A stretch of 64,000 nucleotides of DNA from JAFAZJ01 sp964437145 (GCA_964437145.1 CAYTFW010000002.1:39373-103372), one strand, 5' to 3'; counted from the first letter of the stretch, positions 1 to 8,943 are shown. Notes: generated by a model not told the origin, from the letters alone. Made by a program: numbers and translations.

Positions 1-96
1 CTCGCCGGCGATGGCCCGCGCGGCATGCTGGTGGTCGGCGACCGGCTGTATGTCACGATCCACAAAGGCGTCGGCATCAACGGCTGGCGGCCCTGA
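1..96 (+). CDS. C-terminal fragment of an unidentified protein
   Basis: An open frame enters from the left edge and reads 31 codons to a TGA at 94-96. The visible tail ends in GINGWRP and contains an alternating hydrophobic/charged stretch (MLVVGDRLYVTIHKG) that looks like beta strands. Nothing in it identifies a family, and the start lies outside the window. It converges on the GNAT gene, with only 7 nt between the two stop codons. Confidence 0.5.
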   Translation, partial: LAGDGPRGMLVVGDRLYVTIHKGVGINGWRP

Positions 97-103
97 CGCC
101 GAC

Positions 104-553
104 CTACGGAATCGCGCGGCGCATCGGGATCATCGCGGAGCGGCGGAAGCCGGCGCGGCCGTAGAACCATTGCGCCTGGTTGTTGTCCTCGTCGGTCAGC
201 AGGGTGATGCGCGCACAGCCGGTCGCGGTGGCGCGCGCGATCGCCGCTTCGATCAGCTTCAGCCCGACGCCCTGGCCGCGATGGTCGGGCCGCACGATCA
301 TGTCTTCCAGCAGCATGGCGCGGGCGCCTTCGGCGGTGCTGACGGTGAACAGCAGGTTGACCATGCCGATCGCCTGCCTGCCGTCGCGCGCCACCAGGAT
401 CGCGCCGACTCGGGCATCGTCGAGAATCATCCGAAGGCCGCGTTCCTGCTTGGCGCGGTCGGGGGTGAAATCGGCTTCTTGCGCGAAGAGCAGGCCCAAC
501 AGGTCGCAGAGCGCGGGTATGTCCGCCAAAGTGGCGTCGTCGATCGTGATCAT
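104..553 (-). CDS. GNAT family N-acetyltransferase
   Basis: A 149 aa single-domain GNAT enzyme, predicted to move an acetyl group from acetyl-CoA to an unknown amine. The N-terminal strand and helix (TIDDATLADIPALCDLL) lead to the acetyl-CoA-binding motif A (residues ~86-98, ending RPDHRGQGVG). The late AQWFYGRAGFRR segment is the usual GNAT motif B region with the Tyr that often acts as general acid. Length is normal for the family. The ATG overlaps the TGA of the gene fragment at 550-615 (ATGA), so this gene was probably translated from an operon whose first gene is now broken. The substrate cannot be predicted. Confidence 0.85.
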   Translation of the reverse strand: MITIDDATLADIPALCDLLGLLFAQEADFTPDRAKQERGLRMILDDARVGAILVARDGRQAIGMVNLLFTVSTAEGARAMLLEDMIVRPDHRGQGVGLKLIEAAIARATATGCARITLLTDEDNNQAQWFYGRAGFRRSAMIPMRRAIP

Positions 554-615
554 CGCTCCAGGCTAGCGGAGGCGACCGCCAGACGCCGCAGGCGATTGGC
601 CTCGGCATAGGCGCC
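550..615 (-). pseudogene. 3' remnant of a gene related to the one at 8096-8785
   Basis: Read on the minus strand, this stretch encodes AYAEANRLRRLAVASASLER and a TGA that overlaps the GNAT start. The protein at 8096-8785 ends AYAENNRLRRLAVAHASLAA. The 56 nt at 558-613 match 8104-8159 at 50 positions. Upstream of the match (beyond ~615) the frame no longer resembles the intact protein, so only the last ~20 codons survive. The remnant lies directly upstream of the metal-efflux operon, whose far side carries the intact copy in the same orientation. Confidence 0.65.
558..613. repeat. 56 bp direct repeat, left copy
   Basis: Begins CCAGGCTAGCGG and ends CGGCATAGGCG. It aligns without gaps to 8104-8159 with six mismatches by my count. 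Both copies are in the same orientation and form the 3' end of the same gene family. They bracket about 7.5 kb that holds the metal-efflux and two-component genes. Confidence 0.8.
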
Positions 616-715
616 GCAGCGCCGGACCCGCGACCAAAATGGACACACTTTGTCATGATCCTGCGCGGCACCGTCGCACACACGGCGGCATGAAGGAGGC
701 ATCCAGGAGCCCGCC

Positions 716-2413
716 ATGCGTCCTCGTCCGTCCCTGAACCAGCGGCCAGCGCCGTTTCGGCTTGCCGCTTTGGTCGCGCTCGCGCTGACTTTCCTCCCCT
801 GGCCGGTCGCCGCGCATGACGGGCATGACCACGGCGCCACGCCCCAACCGGTGGCCGCCGCCCTGCCGCGGACCGAAGCCCATAGTGATCTATTCGAGAT
901 CGTCGCGATCCTTCAGCCGGGCGGCTCGCTCACCATCACGCTGGACCGCTACGCCGACAACAGCCCCCTCGACGGGTCCATCACCCTGAGCTTCGATGGC
1001 CAGGAGCTGGCCGCCGAGCGCCAGGGCATCGGCCTGTTCGTGGCGCGGCACCCGCGGCTGGAACGGCCCGGCAAGCTCGATCTGGTCTTCACCGTCACGG
1101 CCGGCACGGACATGGACCTGCTCACCGCGACGCTGGAGGTGCCCGCGGCGGCGGCGGCACCCGGCGCGACGGCCGGAGTCATGGCCCTGCTTCGCGGCGG
1201 CGTCGTCCAGATCGGCATCGGGGTCGGCCTGTTTGTGGTCGGCCTTCTGCTCGGCCGGGCGTCCGTCCGCCGCCGCCTGCCGCCCATGGTCGAGGAAGCA
1301 CACGCCATCCGACCGGTGGAGGTCCTGCGGACCGGCACGCACCACGCCATCGCCGTGCTGTTCGTCGCGCTCGTGGCCGCCGGCCCGGCGGACGCCCAGC
1401 AGACGCTGGTCACCGGGGACGCGCCGCGCCGCCTGCAGGACGGCGCGATCTTCGTGCCGAAACCCTCGCAGCGCCTTCTCGGCGTGCGGACCCAGCTCAC
1501 CGAGCATGGCGAGGCCTCGGCTTCGCTGCGCATGATCGGCACCCTTGTGCCCGACCCCAACGCCTCCGGCCGCATGCAACCGAGCCAGAACGGAAGACTG
1601 GAGCCGGGCGATGCGGGCTTCCCCACGCTCGGCCAACGGGTCGAACGCGGCCAGGTGCTGGCCTACATCACCCCCACCTACAGCGCGGCCGAACGCGGCA
1701 GCCTCATCCAGAACGCCGCCGAACTCGACGCGCAGATCACCATCCTCGAGGCGCGGGTCCGTCGCCTGACCTCCCTGCGCGGCATGGTGGCGGAGCGCGA
1801 GATCCTGGACGCCCAGGCCGAGCTCGCCGGCGCGCGGCAAAGGCGCACCGCGATCCAGCCCGCCCTGTCGGGGCGCGAGGCACTGGTCGCGCCTGTCTCG
1901 GGGATCGTCTCGACCGTGCGCGGCGCCGTCGGCCAGCTCGTCGACAGCGCGACCACCGTGGTCGAGATCGTCGATCCGAGCCGGCTGTGGGTGGAGGCGC
2001 TCGCTCTCGACCGCGCGGCGCTGGAGCGCATCACCGGCGCCAACGCCACCCTGCCCGATGGCCGCGTTCTCGACCTTGTCTTCGTCGGCCGCGGGCTGAC
2101 GGTCCGGCAGCAGGCGGTGCCGGTGAATTTCCGCGTCGACGACCCGCCGCCGGACGCGCCGATCGGCGTCTCGGTCATTGTCACCCTGCGCACCGCCCGC
2201 GCGGTGCGCGGCATCGTGCTGCCCGCCGACGCTGTCGTGCGCAGCGCCGAGGGACCGCCGGTCGTCTTCGAGCAAGCGACCGCCGAACGCTTCGTCCCCC
2301 GCCAGGTGCGCGTGCAACCGCTGGACGGCACGCGGGTGGTGGTGACGGCCGGGCTCGAGGCCAAGCAGCGCGTGGTGGTCAAGGGCGCGGCGCTGATCGC
2401 CCAGGTCCGCTGA
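716..2413 (+). CDS. RND efflux periplasmic adaptor (CzcB/CusB-like) with N-terminal extension
   Basis: Membrane-fusion subunit of a heavy-metal RND pump; it links the inner-membrane pump to an outer-membrane channel. The 565 aa protein is longer than a typical adaptor. Residues 1-33 form a signal peptide, followed by a metal-ligand-like HDGHDHG (34-40), a beta-rich domain to ~145, a membrane segment (~155-180) and a second hydrophobic segment (~209-227) ending ADAQQ like a signal peptide. The adaptor proper starts at ~235, with a lipoyl-like half at ~290-320, an alpha hairpin at ~330-375 and a beta barrel after that. The start has an AGGAG upstream (CCAGGAGCCCGCC-ATG). The pump gene begins 3 nt after this stop. 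The metal is not evident. Confidence 0.88.
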   Translation: MRPRPSLNQRPAPFRLAALVALALTFLPWPVAAHDGHDHGATPQPVAAALPRTEAHSDLFEIVAILQPGGSLTITLDRYADNSPLDGSITLSFDGQELAAERQGIGLFVARHPRLERPGKLDLVFTVTAGTDMDLLTATLEVPAAAAAPGATAGVMALLRGGVVQIGIGVGLFVVGLLLGRASVRRRLPPMVEEAHAIRPVEVLRTGTHHAIAVLFVALVAAGPADAQQTLVTGDAPRRLQDGAIFVPKPSQRLLGVRTQLTEHGEASASLRMIGTLVPDPNASGRMQPSQNGRLEPGDAGFPTLGQRVERGQVLAYITPTYSAAERGSLIQNAAELDAQITILEARVRRLTSLRGMVAEREILDAQAELAGARQRRTAIQPALSGREALVAPVSGIVSTVRGAVGQLVDSATTVVEIVDPSRLWVEALALDRAALERITGANATLPDGRVLDLVFVGRGLTVRQQAVPVNFRVDDPPPDAPIGVSVIVTLRTARAVRGIVLPADAVVRSAEGPPVVFEQATAERFVPRQVRVQPLDGTRVVVTAGLEAKQRVVVKGAALIAQVR

Positions 2414-2416
2414 GCC

Positions 2417-5400
2417 ATGCTGTTCAACGCCATCGTCGGCTTCTCGCTGCGCAACCGGCTCTTCGTGCTGGTCGCCGCGTTGCTGGTCAGCCTCTACGGC
2501 GTCTTCACGCTTCAGCGCATGCCGGTGGATGTCTTCCCCGATCTCAACAAGCCCACCGTCACGCTGATGACCGAGGCCGAGGGTTTCGCGCCGGAGGAAG
2601 TGGAGCAGCTCGTCTCCTTCCCGATCGAGACGGCGGTGAACGGGCTGCCCGGCGTCACGCGCGTGCGATCGGTCTCTTCCGTCGGGCTGTCGATCGTCTT
2701 CGTCGAGTTCGACTGGGGCGCCGACATCTGGCGCGCGCGCCAGCAGGTCAACGAGCGCCTCGGCCAGATACAGGCGCAGCTTCCGCCGCGCGTGATGCCG
2801 ACGATGGCGCCGGTCTCCTCGATCATGGGCGAGATCATGCTGGTGGCGATGACGCCGCCGCCGGACGGCTCGCTGGGCCCCATGGAAATGCGCGACCTCG
2901 CCGACTGGGTGATGCGGCCGAGGCTGCTTACCATCCCGGGCATCTCGCAGGTCATCCCGATCGGCGGCGAGGTGCGCCAGTTCCGCGTCATGCCGGATCT
3001 CGACCGCCTGCACGCGCTCGACCTGACCAACGACCAGCTCATCGCCGCGCTCCGCCAGTTCGGCGGCAACGCCGGCGGCGGCTATGTCGACCAGGCGGGC
3101 CGCGAGTTCCTGATCCGCAACATCGGCCGCACCACCTCGCTCGAGGATCTGCGCAACGCCACGGTCGGCTTCCGCGAGGGCCAGCCCATCGCGCTGCGGC
3201 AGGTGGCGCGCGTCGAGTATGGCGCCCGCTTCAAGCGCGGCGACGCCGGCGTGGACGGGCAGCCGGCGGTGATCCTCGCCATCGCCAAGCAGCCGGGCGC
3301 CGACACCATCCGCCTGACGCGCGCGGTGGAGGCGGCGCTGGCCGAGTTGCAGGCCGGCATGCCGCGCGGCGTGGTGGCGGATCGCATCAAGTTCCGTCAG
3401 GCCGACTTCATCGCGCAGTCCATCGCCAACCTGCGGCAGGTGCTGGCGGAAGCCTTCGTCGTCGTGGCGATCGTGCTCTTCGCCTTTCTGCTGAACATGC
3501 GCACGACCTTCATCTCGCTGACGGCGATCCCGCTCTCCATCCTGCTGACGGCGATCGTCTTCGCCGCCTTCGGCCTGTCGATCAACACGATGACGCTGGG
3601 CGGCCTCGCCATCGCGGTGGGCGAGCTGGTCGACGACGCGGTGGTCGACGTCGAGAACATCCTGCGCCGCCTCAAGGAGAACGCCGCGCGCGCCGTGCCC
3701 GAGCCGGTCATGCGCGTGGTGGTCTCCGCCAGCGCCGAGGTTCGCTCCGGCATCGTCTACGCCACGCTGATCATCGTGCTGGTCTTCCTGCCGCTCTTCG
3801 CCCTGAGCGGCATCGAGGGCCGGCTCTTCGCGCCGCTGGGCATAGCCTACATCGTCTCGATCCTCTGCTCGCTGCTGGTCGCGGTCACCGTGACGCCGGT
3901 GCTGTCCTACTGGCTGCTGCCGCGCATGCGGCGCATGCACGCGGGCGACGGCGCGCTGGTGCGGATCCTCAAGTCGGGCCAGGACCGGCTGCTGCGCTGG
4001 GCCTTCGCGCACCGGCCGCTGGTGCTGGGCCTCGCCTTCGGCGGCGTCGTCATCGCCGCCGCCAGCGTGCCCTTCCTGCCGCGCGCCTTCCTGCCGCCCT
4101 TCAACGAGGGCACGCTGGTCATCAACGTCACCTACCAGCCGGGCATCTCGCTGGCGGAATCCGATTCGCTCGGACGCGTGGCGGAGCGCCTGCTGCTGCA
4201 GATCCCCGAAGTGAAGGGGGTGGGCCGCCGCACCGGCCGCGCCGAGCTCGACGAGCATGCCGAGGGCGTGCATTCCTCCGAGCTCGACATCGACCTCAGG
4301 GAGAGCGGCCGGCCGCGCGCCGAGGTGCTGGCCGACATCCGCGCGCGGCTCGCCGTCCTGCCGGCGGCGACCAATATCGGCCAGCCGATCAGCCACCGCC
4401 TCGACCACATGCTGTCCGGCGTGCGCGCGCAAATCGCGCTCAAGATCTTCGGCGACGATCTCGACACGCTGCGCACCCTCGCCGAGACGCTGCGCGGCCG
4501 GCTGGCGGAAAAAGTCCCGGGCCTGACCGACCTGCAGCTCGAGCGCCAGGTGCGCATCCCGCAATTGCGCATCGCCGTCGACCACGAGCGCGCCAGGCTC
4601 TACGGCGTCTCGGCGGCCGGGCTGACCGAGACGCTGGAATCGCTCACCGGCGGCACGGTGGTGAGCCAGATCCTCGACGGCACGCGCCGCTTCGACGTGG
4701 TGCTGCGGCTCGCCGACGAGGACCGCACGACGGCCCGCCTGGCGGAGGCGCGGGTGCCGACGCCGCATGGCCGCGTGCCGCTCGGTCTGCTCGCGCGCGT
4801 CGAGGAAGGCGACGGGCCCAACCAGATCCTGCGCGAGGGCGCGCGCCGGCGCATCGTCGTGCTCGCCAACACGACGCCCGACGCCGACATGGCGCGGGTG
4901 ATCGCCGGCATCCGCGCCGAGCTCGCGCGCATCCCGATGCCGACCGGCTACACTGTGGCGCTGGAAGGCACGTTCCAGGCGCAGGAGGAGGCGATGCGCA
5001 CCATCGCCGTCCTGGCGATCGTGTCGCTCGGCCTGATCTTCGTCGTGCTCTATTCGCGCTATCGCTCGGCCATGCTTGCGGCGATCATCATGGGCAACGT
5101 GCCCCTGGCGCTGATCGGCGCGGTGGCGGCGATCTGGATCGCCGATCAACCGCTGTCGGTCGCGACCTTGGTGGGCTTCGTGACGCTCACCGGCATCACC
5201 ACCCGCAACGGCATCCTGAAGGTCAGCCACTACCTCAACCTCGCCCTGCACGAAGGCGAGCGCTGGGGCTTGGCGCTTGTCCTGCGCGGCTCGGCCGAAC
5301 GGCTGACGCCGGTGCTGATGACGGCGCTGTCGGCCGGCCTGGCGCTGATCCCGCTGGCCATCGGCGCCGAGGCGCCGGGCAAGGAGATCCTGCACCCGGT

Positions 5401-5560
5401 CGCCATCACCATTCTGGGCGGTCTGATCAGCGCGACGCTGCTCGACACGCTGGTGACACCGATTCTGTTCCACCGCTTCGGCCGCCCGGCGCTGGAGCGC
5501 CTGCGCGCCCAGGCCAAGGAACGGCGCGCTGGCGGCGCGCTCGCCGCCGAGACATTCTGA
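2417..5560 (+). CDS. Heavy-metal efflux RND pump (CzcA/CusA family)
   Basis: Inner-membrane proton-driven exporter of 1047 aa, the usual length for HME-RND pumps. The N terminus (FSLRNRLFVLVAALLV) is the first transmembrane helix, followed by MPVDVFPDLNKPTVT, a family signature at the start of the porter domain. A helix at ~395-415 (GELVDDAVVDVEN) holds the paired acidic residues of the proton relay. A second porter domain starts at ~575, and the last helices carry TLVGFVTLTGITTRNGILK. The acidic relay is closer to the CusA/general heavy-metal type than to classic CzcA, so the substrate (Cu/Ag versus Co/Zn/Cd) stays open. It lies between the adaptor gene and a small periplasmic gene; no outer-membrane channel gene is in the cluster. 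Confidence 0.93.
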   Translation: MLFNAIVGFSLRNRLFVLVAALLVSLYGVFTLQRMPVDVFPDLNKPTVTLMTEAEGFAPEEVEQLVSFPIETAVNGLPGVTRVRSVSSVGLSIVFVEFDWGADIWRARQQVNERLGQIQAQLPPRVMPTMAPVSSIMGEIMLVAMTPPPDGSLGPMEMRDLADWVMRPRLLTIPGISQVIPIGGEVRQFRVMPDLDRLHALDLTNDQLIAALRQFGGNAGGGYVDQAGREFLIRNIGRTTSLEDLRNATVGFREGQPIALRQVARVEYGARFKRGDAGVDGQPAVILAIAKQPGADTIRLTRAVEAALAELQAGMPRGVVADRIKFRQADFIAQSIANLRQVLAEAFVVVAIVLFAFLLNMRTTFISLTAIPLSILLTAIVFAAFGLSINTMTLGGLAIAVGELVDDAVVDVENILRRLKENAARAVPEPVMRVVVSASAEVRSGIVYATLIIVLVFLPLFALSGIEGRLFAPLGIAYIVSILCSLLVAVTVTPVLSYWLLPRMRRMHAGDGALVRILKSGQDRLLRWAFAHRPLVLGLAFGGVVIAAASVPFLPRAFLPPFNEGTLVINVTYQPGISLAESDSLGRVAERLLLQIPEVKGVGRRTGRAELDEHAEGVHSSELDIDLRESGRPRAEVLADIRARLAVLPAATNIGQPISHRLDHMLSGVRAQIALKIFGDDLDTLRTLAETLRGRLAEKVPGLTDLQLERQVRIPQLRIAVDHERARLYGVSAAGLTETLESLTGGTVVSQILDGTRRFDVVLRLADEDRTTARLAEARVPTPHGRVPLGLLARVEEGDGPNQILREGARRRIVVLANTTPDADMARVIAGIRAELARIPMPTGYTVALEGTFQAQEEAMRTIAVLAIVSLGLIFVVLYSRYRSAMLAAIIMGNVPLALIGAVAAIWIADQPLSVATLVGFVTLTGITTRNGILKVSHYLNLALHEGERWGLALVLRGSAERLTPVLMTALSAGLALIPLAIGAEAPGKEILHPVAITILGGLISATLLDTLVTPILFHRFGRPALERLRAQAKERRAGGALAAETF

Positions 5561-5574
5561 GCAAGGAGACGTCG

Positions 5575-5973
5575 ATGTTGACCAAGCGCACCCTGATCAC
5601 CACCGCCCTGCTGCTGGGCCTGCCGTCCGCGGCGCTGGCGCATGGCCCGTCGCGCGGCCCGAATGGCGGGCAGATGCAGGACATCGGCGACTATCACGGC
5701 GAGCTGCTGGCGCAGGACGGGCGGCTCACCTTCTTCCTCTACGACACGAGCGATCGGCCGCTGCCGGCGAGCGGCGCCGCCGCCACGGCCATCTTGCTCG
5801 TCGGCGGCCGCCAGCAGACGCTGACCTTCGCGCCGCGACCCGATGGCAAGGCGCTGGTCGCCAGCGGCGAGTTCCGCGCCGAACCCAGCCTGCGCGTCGT
5901 CGTCCAGCTCGTCCCCGCCGCCGGCAAGCCACGCGTCCAGGCGCGCTACGCGCCCGTCGAAGCGGCCAAATGA
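5575..5973 (+). CDS. Small periplasmic protein of the metal-efflux operon
   Basis: 132 aa with a clear signal peptide (TLITTALLLGLPSAALA, cleavage near residue 22), then AHGPSRGPNGGQMQDIGDYHGEL. The rest is predicted to be beta-rich and ends in APVEAAK. His and Met residues near the mature N terminus could bind metal, in keeping with the operon. The start is chosen for the AAGGAGA 4 nt upstream. The stop overlaps the response-regulator start (ATGA). I do not recognise a named family; small exported proteins of this kind often accompany CzcA-like pumps. A longer frame covering 1987-5973 runs through this gene, but only this part is real. Confidence 0.75.
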   Translation: MLTKRTLITTALLLGLPSAALAHGPSRGPNGGQMQDIGDYHGELLAQDGRLTFFLYDTSDRPLPASGAAATAILLVGGRQQTLTFAPRPDGKALVASGEFRAEPSLRVVVQLVPAAGKPRVQARYAPVEAAK

Positions 5974-6722
5974 GCGACGCCGCCGAACGCCGTCTGCTCG
6001 ATCCCGAGGCGCATATCCTCGTCGTCGAGGACGACGGCGAGATGCGCAACCTCGTCGCGCGCCTGCTGCGCGAGGCCGCCTTCCGCGTCTCGACGGCGCG
6101 CGACGGGCGCGAGATGTGGGCGCTCTTGGACAATCCGGCCGGCCAGCCGGACCTCATCCTGCTCGACGTGATGCTGCCGGGGGCTTCGGGCCTCGACCTG
6201 CTGCGCCGCCTGCGCGAACGCTCGCGGGTGCCGGTGCTGATGCTGACGGCGCGGCGCGAGGAGATGGATCGCGTGCTGGGCCTCGAGCTCGGCGCCGACG
6301 ACTATGTCGCCAAGCCCTTCGCCCCACGCGAGCTGATCGCCCGCGTCCGCGCGCTGCTGCGCCGCGCCGCGCCGACCGGCGCGCAGCCCGACCCGCGTTC
6401 GCGGCGGCTGGCCTTCGCCGGCTGGGTGCTCGACACGGCGCGGCGCGAGCTCATCTCGCCGGAAGGCGTCTCGGTCGATCTCTCCGGCGCGGAGTACGAC
6501 CTGCTGATCGCCTTCCTCGAGCATCCGCAGCGCGTGCTGACGCGCGAGCAGCTGCTGGAGGTCGCCAGGCGGCGCGTCGGCGCCGATCCTTTCGACCGCA
6601 CCGTGGACGTGCAGGTCAGCCGCCTGCGCCGCAAGATCGAGCCCGAGGACGACAGCCCGTCGCTGATCAAGACCGTGCGGGGCGCGGGCTACGTTCTGGT
6701 CGCGGATGTCACGCGCGCCTGA
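5970..6722 (+). CDS. OmpR/PhoB-family response regulator
   Basis: 250 aa DNA-binding response regulator, presumably controlling the upstream efflux genes. The receiver domain (~14-130) has the acidic pair D21/D22, phospho-acceptor D66 (LILLDVMLPG), T93 and K115 (AKPF). The C-terminal winged helix (~145-245) has the typical AEYDLLIAFLEHP and QVSRLRRKIE segments and ends GAGYVLV. The ATG overlaps the previous stop and the kinase follows directly. Metal sensing is inferred from the operon, not from the protein itself. Confidence 0.92.
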   Translation: MSDAAERRLLDPEAHILVVEDDGEMRNLVARLLREAAFRVSTARDGREMWALLDNPAGQPDLILLDVMLPGASGLDLLRRLRERSRVPVLMLTARREEMDRVLGLELGADDYVAKPFAPRELIARVRALLRRAAPTGAQPDPRSRRLAFAGWVLDTARRELISPEGVSVDLSGAEYDLLIAFLEHPQRVLTREQLLEVARRRVGADPFDRTVDVQVSRLRRKIEPEDDSPSLIKTVRGAGYVLVADVTRA

Positions 6723-6723
6723 G

Positions 6724-8031
6724 ATGGCCCGCATCAGATTTCTCTGGCCCACGAGCCTGGCCGGACGGATCACGCTACTGCTCCTGGGCGGGCTGATGCT
6801 GCTGCATGTCGGCAGCCTGTGGGTCCACGAACGCGCGCTGCGCGTCTCCGAACAGGGCGCGCGGGTGGAGCGCATGGCCGACCAGCTCGCGGTGGCGCGC
6901 GCGGCGGTCGCGCCGCTGCCCGAGGCCGCGCGCGACGCGGCGGCGCACGCGATGTCGCGGCCGGGCCTCGATATCCATTGGGATCGCGTGGCGCCGCTGC
7001 CGGCGGCGGCGGCGCCCGAGGCGCTGGCCGAGGCCGCCGCGCGGCTGGGCGCCGGCGCGCGGCTCGGCTGGGACCCCAAAGCGGAGCCGGGCCACCGCGT
7101 GCTCGGCGCGCTGCCTGTCGAGGGCGGCGGCTGGATCGTCTTCTCGGCGTCGTGGCTCGCGGCCGGCGGCGGCGCGCTCGACCACGGCTCGATCTCCTCC
7201 ATGGTGGCGATGGCGCTGGGCATCGGGCTGATCTCGATCCTGGTCATCCGCTGGATCACCGGGCCGCTGCGCCGCCTGGCGAGCGCCGCCGACCGGATCG
7301 GCCGCGACCCGAGCCCGATCCCGGTGCCGATGGAAGGGCCGCTCGAGGTGCGCCACGCCGCCGCCGCGTTCAACGCCATGCAGGAGCGCATCGCGCGCTT
7401 GCTGGAGGACCGCACGGAAGCGCTGGCGGCGATGAGCCACGACCTGCGCACGCCGCTGTCGCGGCTGCAGCTGCGCGTGGCCTTCCTGCCGGAGGGCGAG
7501 GACCGCGCGCGGCTGGAGGCCGACATCGCCGAGATGGAAGCCATGGTCGCGCGCACCCTCGACTACATCCGCGAGGGTCACGACGCCGAGCCGGTGCGGC
7601 CCGTCGACCTCGCGGCGATCCTGCAGACGCTCGCCTCCGACGCCGCCGATCAGGGGCACGACGTGGCCTACGAGGGGCCGGGGCGCGCGGTGCTGCCGCT
7701 GCGGCGCATCGCGGCCAAGCGCGCGCTGTCGAACCTGGTCGACAACGCGCTGCGCCATGGCCGCCCGCCGGTGCGTCTCAATATCCGCGACGAGGGCGCG
7801 ATGCTCGCCGTCGAGGTCTCCGACGCCGGTCAAGGCATCGCCGAGGCGGACCGCGCCCGGGCCGTGGCGCCCTTCGTGCAGCTCGACCCGGCGCGCAGCG
7901 GCTCCGGCGTCGGCCTCGGACTGGCCATCGCGCAACGCTTCGCGCAGGCCAGCGACGGCCGCCTGGAGCTCGGCCAATCGCCCGCGGGCGGGCTGCTCGC
8001 CCGGTTTCTTCTGCCGCGACACGCCGGCTGA
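6724..8031 (+). CDS. Sensor histidine kinase
   Basis: Membrane kinase that should phosphorylate the response regulator just upstream. A first transmembrane helix (~12-30) and a second (~160-180, SMVAMALGIGLISILVI) enclose a periplasmic sensor region. HAMP follows, then HisKA with AMSHDLRTPLSRLQ (phospho-accepting H239) and HATPase_c with NLVDNALRHG (N341) and a GVGLGLAI G box. The ATG at 6724 lies 1 nt after the regulator's stop and gives a normal N terminus; an in-frame ATG at 6706 would add six residues and overlap the regulator by 17 nt. The periplasmic domain is short and shows no obvious metal site. Confidence 0.9.
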   Translation: MARIRFLWPTSLAGRITLLLLGGLMLLHVGSLWVHERALRVSEQGARVERMADQLAVARAAVAPLPEAARDAAAHAMSRPGLDIHWDRVAPLPAAAAPEALAEAAARLGAGARLGWDPKAEPGHRVLGALPVEGGGWIVFSASWLAAGGGALDHGSISSMVAMALGIGLISILVIRWITGPLRRLASAADRIGRDPSPIPVPMEGPLEVRHAAAAFNAMQERIARLLEDRTEALAAMSHDLRTPLSRLQLRVAFLPEGEDRARLEADIAEMEAMVARTLDYIREGHDAEPVRPVDLAAILQTLASDAADQGHDVAYEGPGRAVLPLRRIAAKRALSNLVDNALRHGRPPVRLNIRDEGAMLAVEVSDAGQGIAEADRARAVAPFVQLDPARSGSGVGLGLAIAQRFAQASDGRLELGQSPAGGLLARFLLPRHAG

Positions 8032-8095
8032 ACGCCGCCCCGCCAAGCGCCCACCGAGCTGGGCCTCGTCGACAATCAGCGACCGCCGATGGCGG

Positions 8096-8785
8096 TCAGG
8101 CCGCCAGGCTGGCGTGGGCGACCGCCAGCCGCCGCAGGCGATTGTTCTCGGCATAGGCGGCGACGGCGGCCAGCCCGGCCGGCGGCTCGCCATAGGGCGA
8201 CGGGCGGCAGGCGAGGCTGATCGCCGGCAGCACGTCGCTGCGCAGATCGTAGCCATCGGCGATCCACTGGTCGATCCACGCCTCGACATCGGCCGGCGCG
8301 CCGCCGGGCAGGAAGTGGCTCAGCGCGCGACCGATCGACTTGCGCCATTGGGCCACCAGGGGCGACACGCCGGGCGCCGCAGGGGACTCCTCGGGGGCCG
8401 GCGCCGCGGCGGGCGCCACTTCGGCGACCGGCTCGGGAATCGGCACAGGCAGCGCGGGATCGGCCGGCCAACGCCGCCGCGCGCGCTTGCCGACGCGATG
8501 CAGCCGATGCCAGTCGACGACGGCGAGGAATTCCTGGCCCTCGACCTCGTAAACGCTGAGCAGCTTGCGCGCCACCAGCTCCTCGATCATCGCGCGCACC
8601 CGCTCGTCGTCGATCGGATCGCCGGGAAACACCTGCAGGCGGATGGTGCGCGGCCGCAGAGGCTGCACGCCGAAACTGTCGGCGAAGTTCTGCAGGCCGA
8701 GGAACAGGAGGCGGGTCATCACCGCGCAGTCGATGACGGCCTCCCAGGTCCAGAAGTCGGAAGAGATCTTGCGGGTGTGCGCCAT
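8096..8785 (-). CDS. Hypothetical protein with a phage replication-protein-like N terminus
   Basis: 229 aa. The first ~110 residues (ISSDFWTWEAVIDC, then TRLLFLGLQNFADSFG, a winged-helix-like middle and FLAVVDWHRLHRVGK) resemble the N-terminal domain seen in some phage replication initiators. The pattern is: ready to test, resident in a small replicon, short linker, and a DNA-binding fold. A Pro/Ala-rich linker (~113-140) leads to a helical C terminus. I infer DNA binding but cannot name a function. The last ~20 codons are duplicated at 550-615. It is convergent with the sensor kinase, with a 64 nt gap, and may be linked with whatever mobilised the metal operon. Confidence 0.65.
   Translation of the reverse strand: MAHTRKISSDFWTWEAVIDCAVMTRLLFLGLQNFADSFGVQPLRPRTIRLQVFPGDPIDDERVRAMIEELVARKLLSVYEVEGQEFLAVVDWHRLHRVGKRARRRWPADPALPVPIPEPVAEVAPAAAPAPEESPAAPGVSPLVAQWRKSIGRALSHFLPGGAPADVEAWIDQWIADGYDLRSDVLPAISLACRPSPYGEPPAGLAAVAAYAENNRLRRLAVAHASLAA
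8104..8159. repeat. 56 bp direct repeat, right copy
   Basis: This is the partner of 558-613, with 50 of 56 positions identical, in the same orientation. It forms the 3' end of the intact gene at 8096-8785. Finding it on both sides of the metal operon suggests either integration at a gene's 3' end or a tandem duplication followed by decay. Confidence 0.8.
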
Positions 8786-8943
8786 GGGGCGAGCTCCAGA
8801 GGTTGAATTCTGGAGATGGTGTAATCCCGCGACGCGCGATCTCCAATTTCCGCGGCTACGGGCGCGCTATCCATGCGTTCGACCCTACAGCCGCAGCCAC
8901 TTCTTTTGCCGCTATCGGCGAAATCTGGCACGGCTGTTTTCCT

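Noticed and set aside
890..5473. A 1527-codon open frame on the minus strand opposite the metal pump
   Set aside because: It is the antisense shadow of two high-GC genes: Arg/Gln/His/Asp-rich, no fold or family, and the real genes are clear on the other strand.
1987..5973. A 1328-codon plus-strand frame over the pump gene
   Set aside because: Only its end (5575-5973) is a real gene; the rest is Arg/Ala-rich shadow of czcA in another frame.
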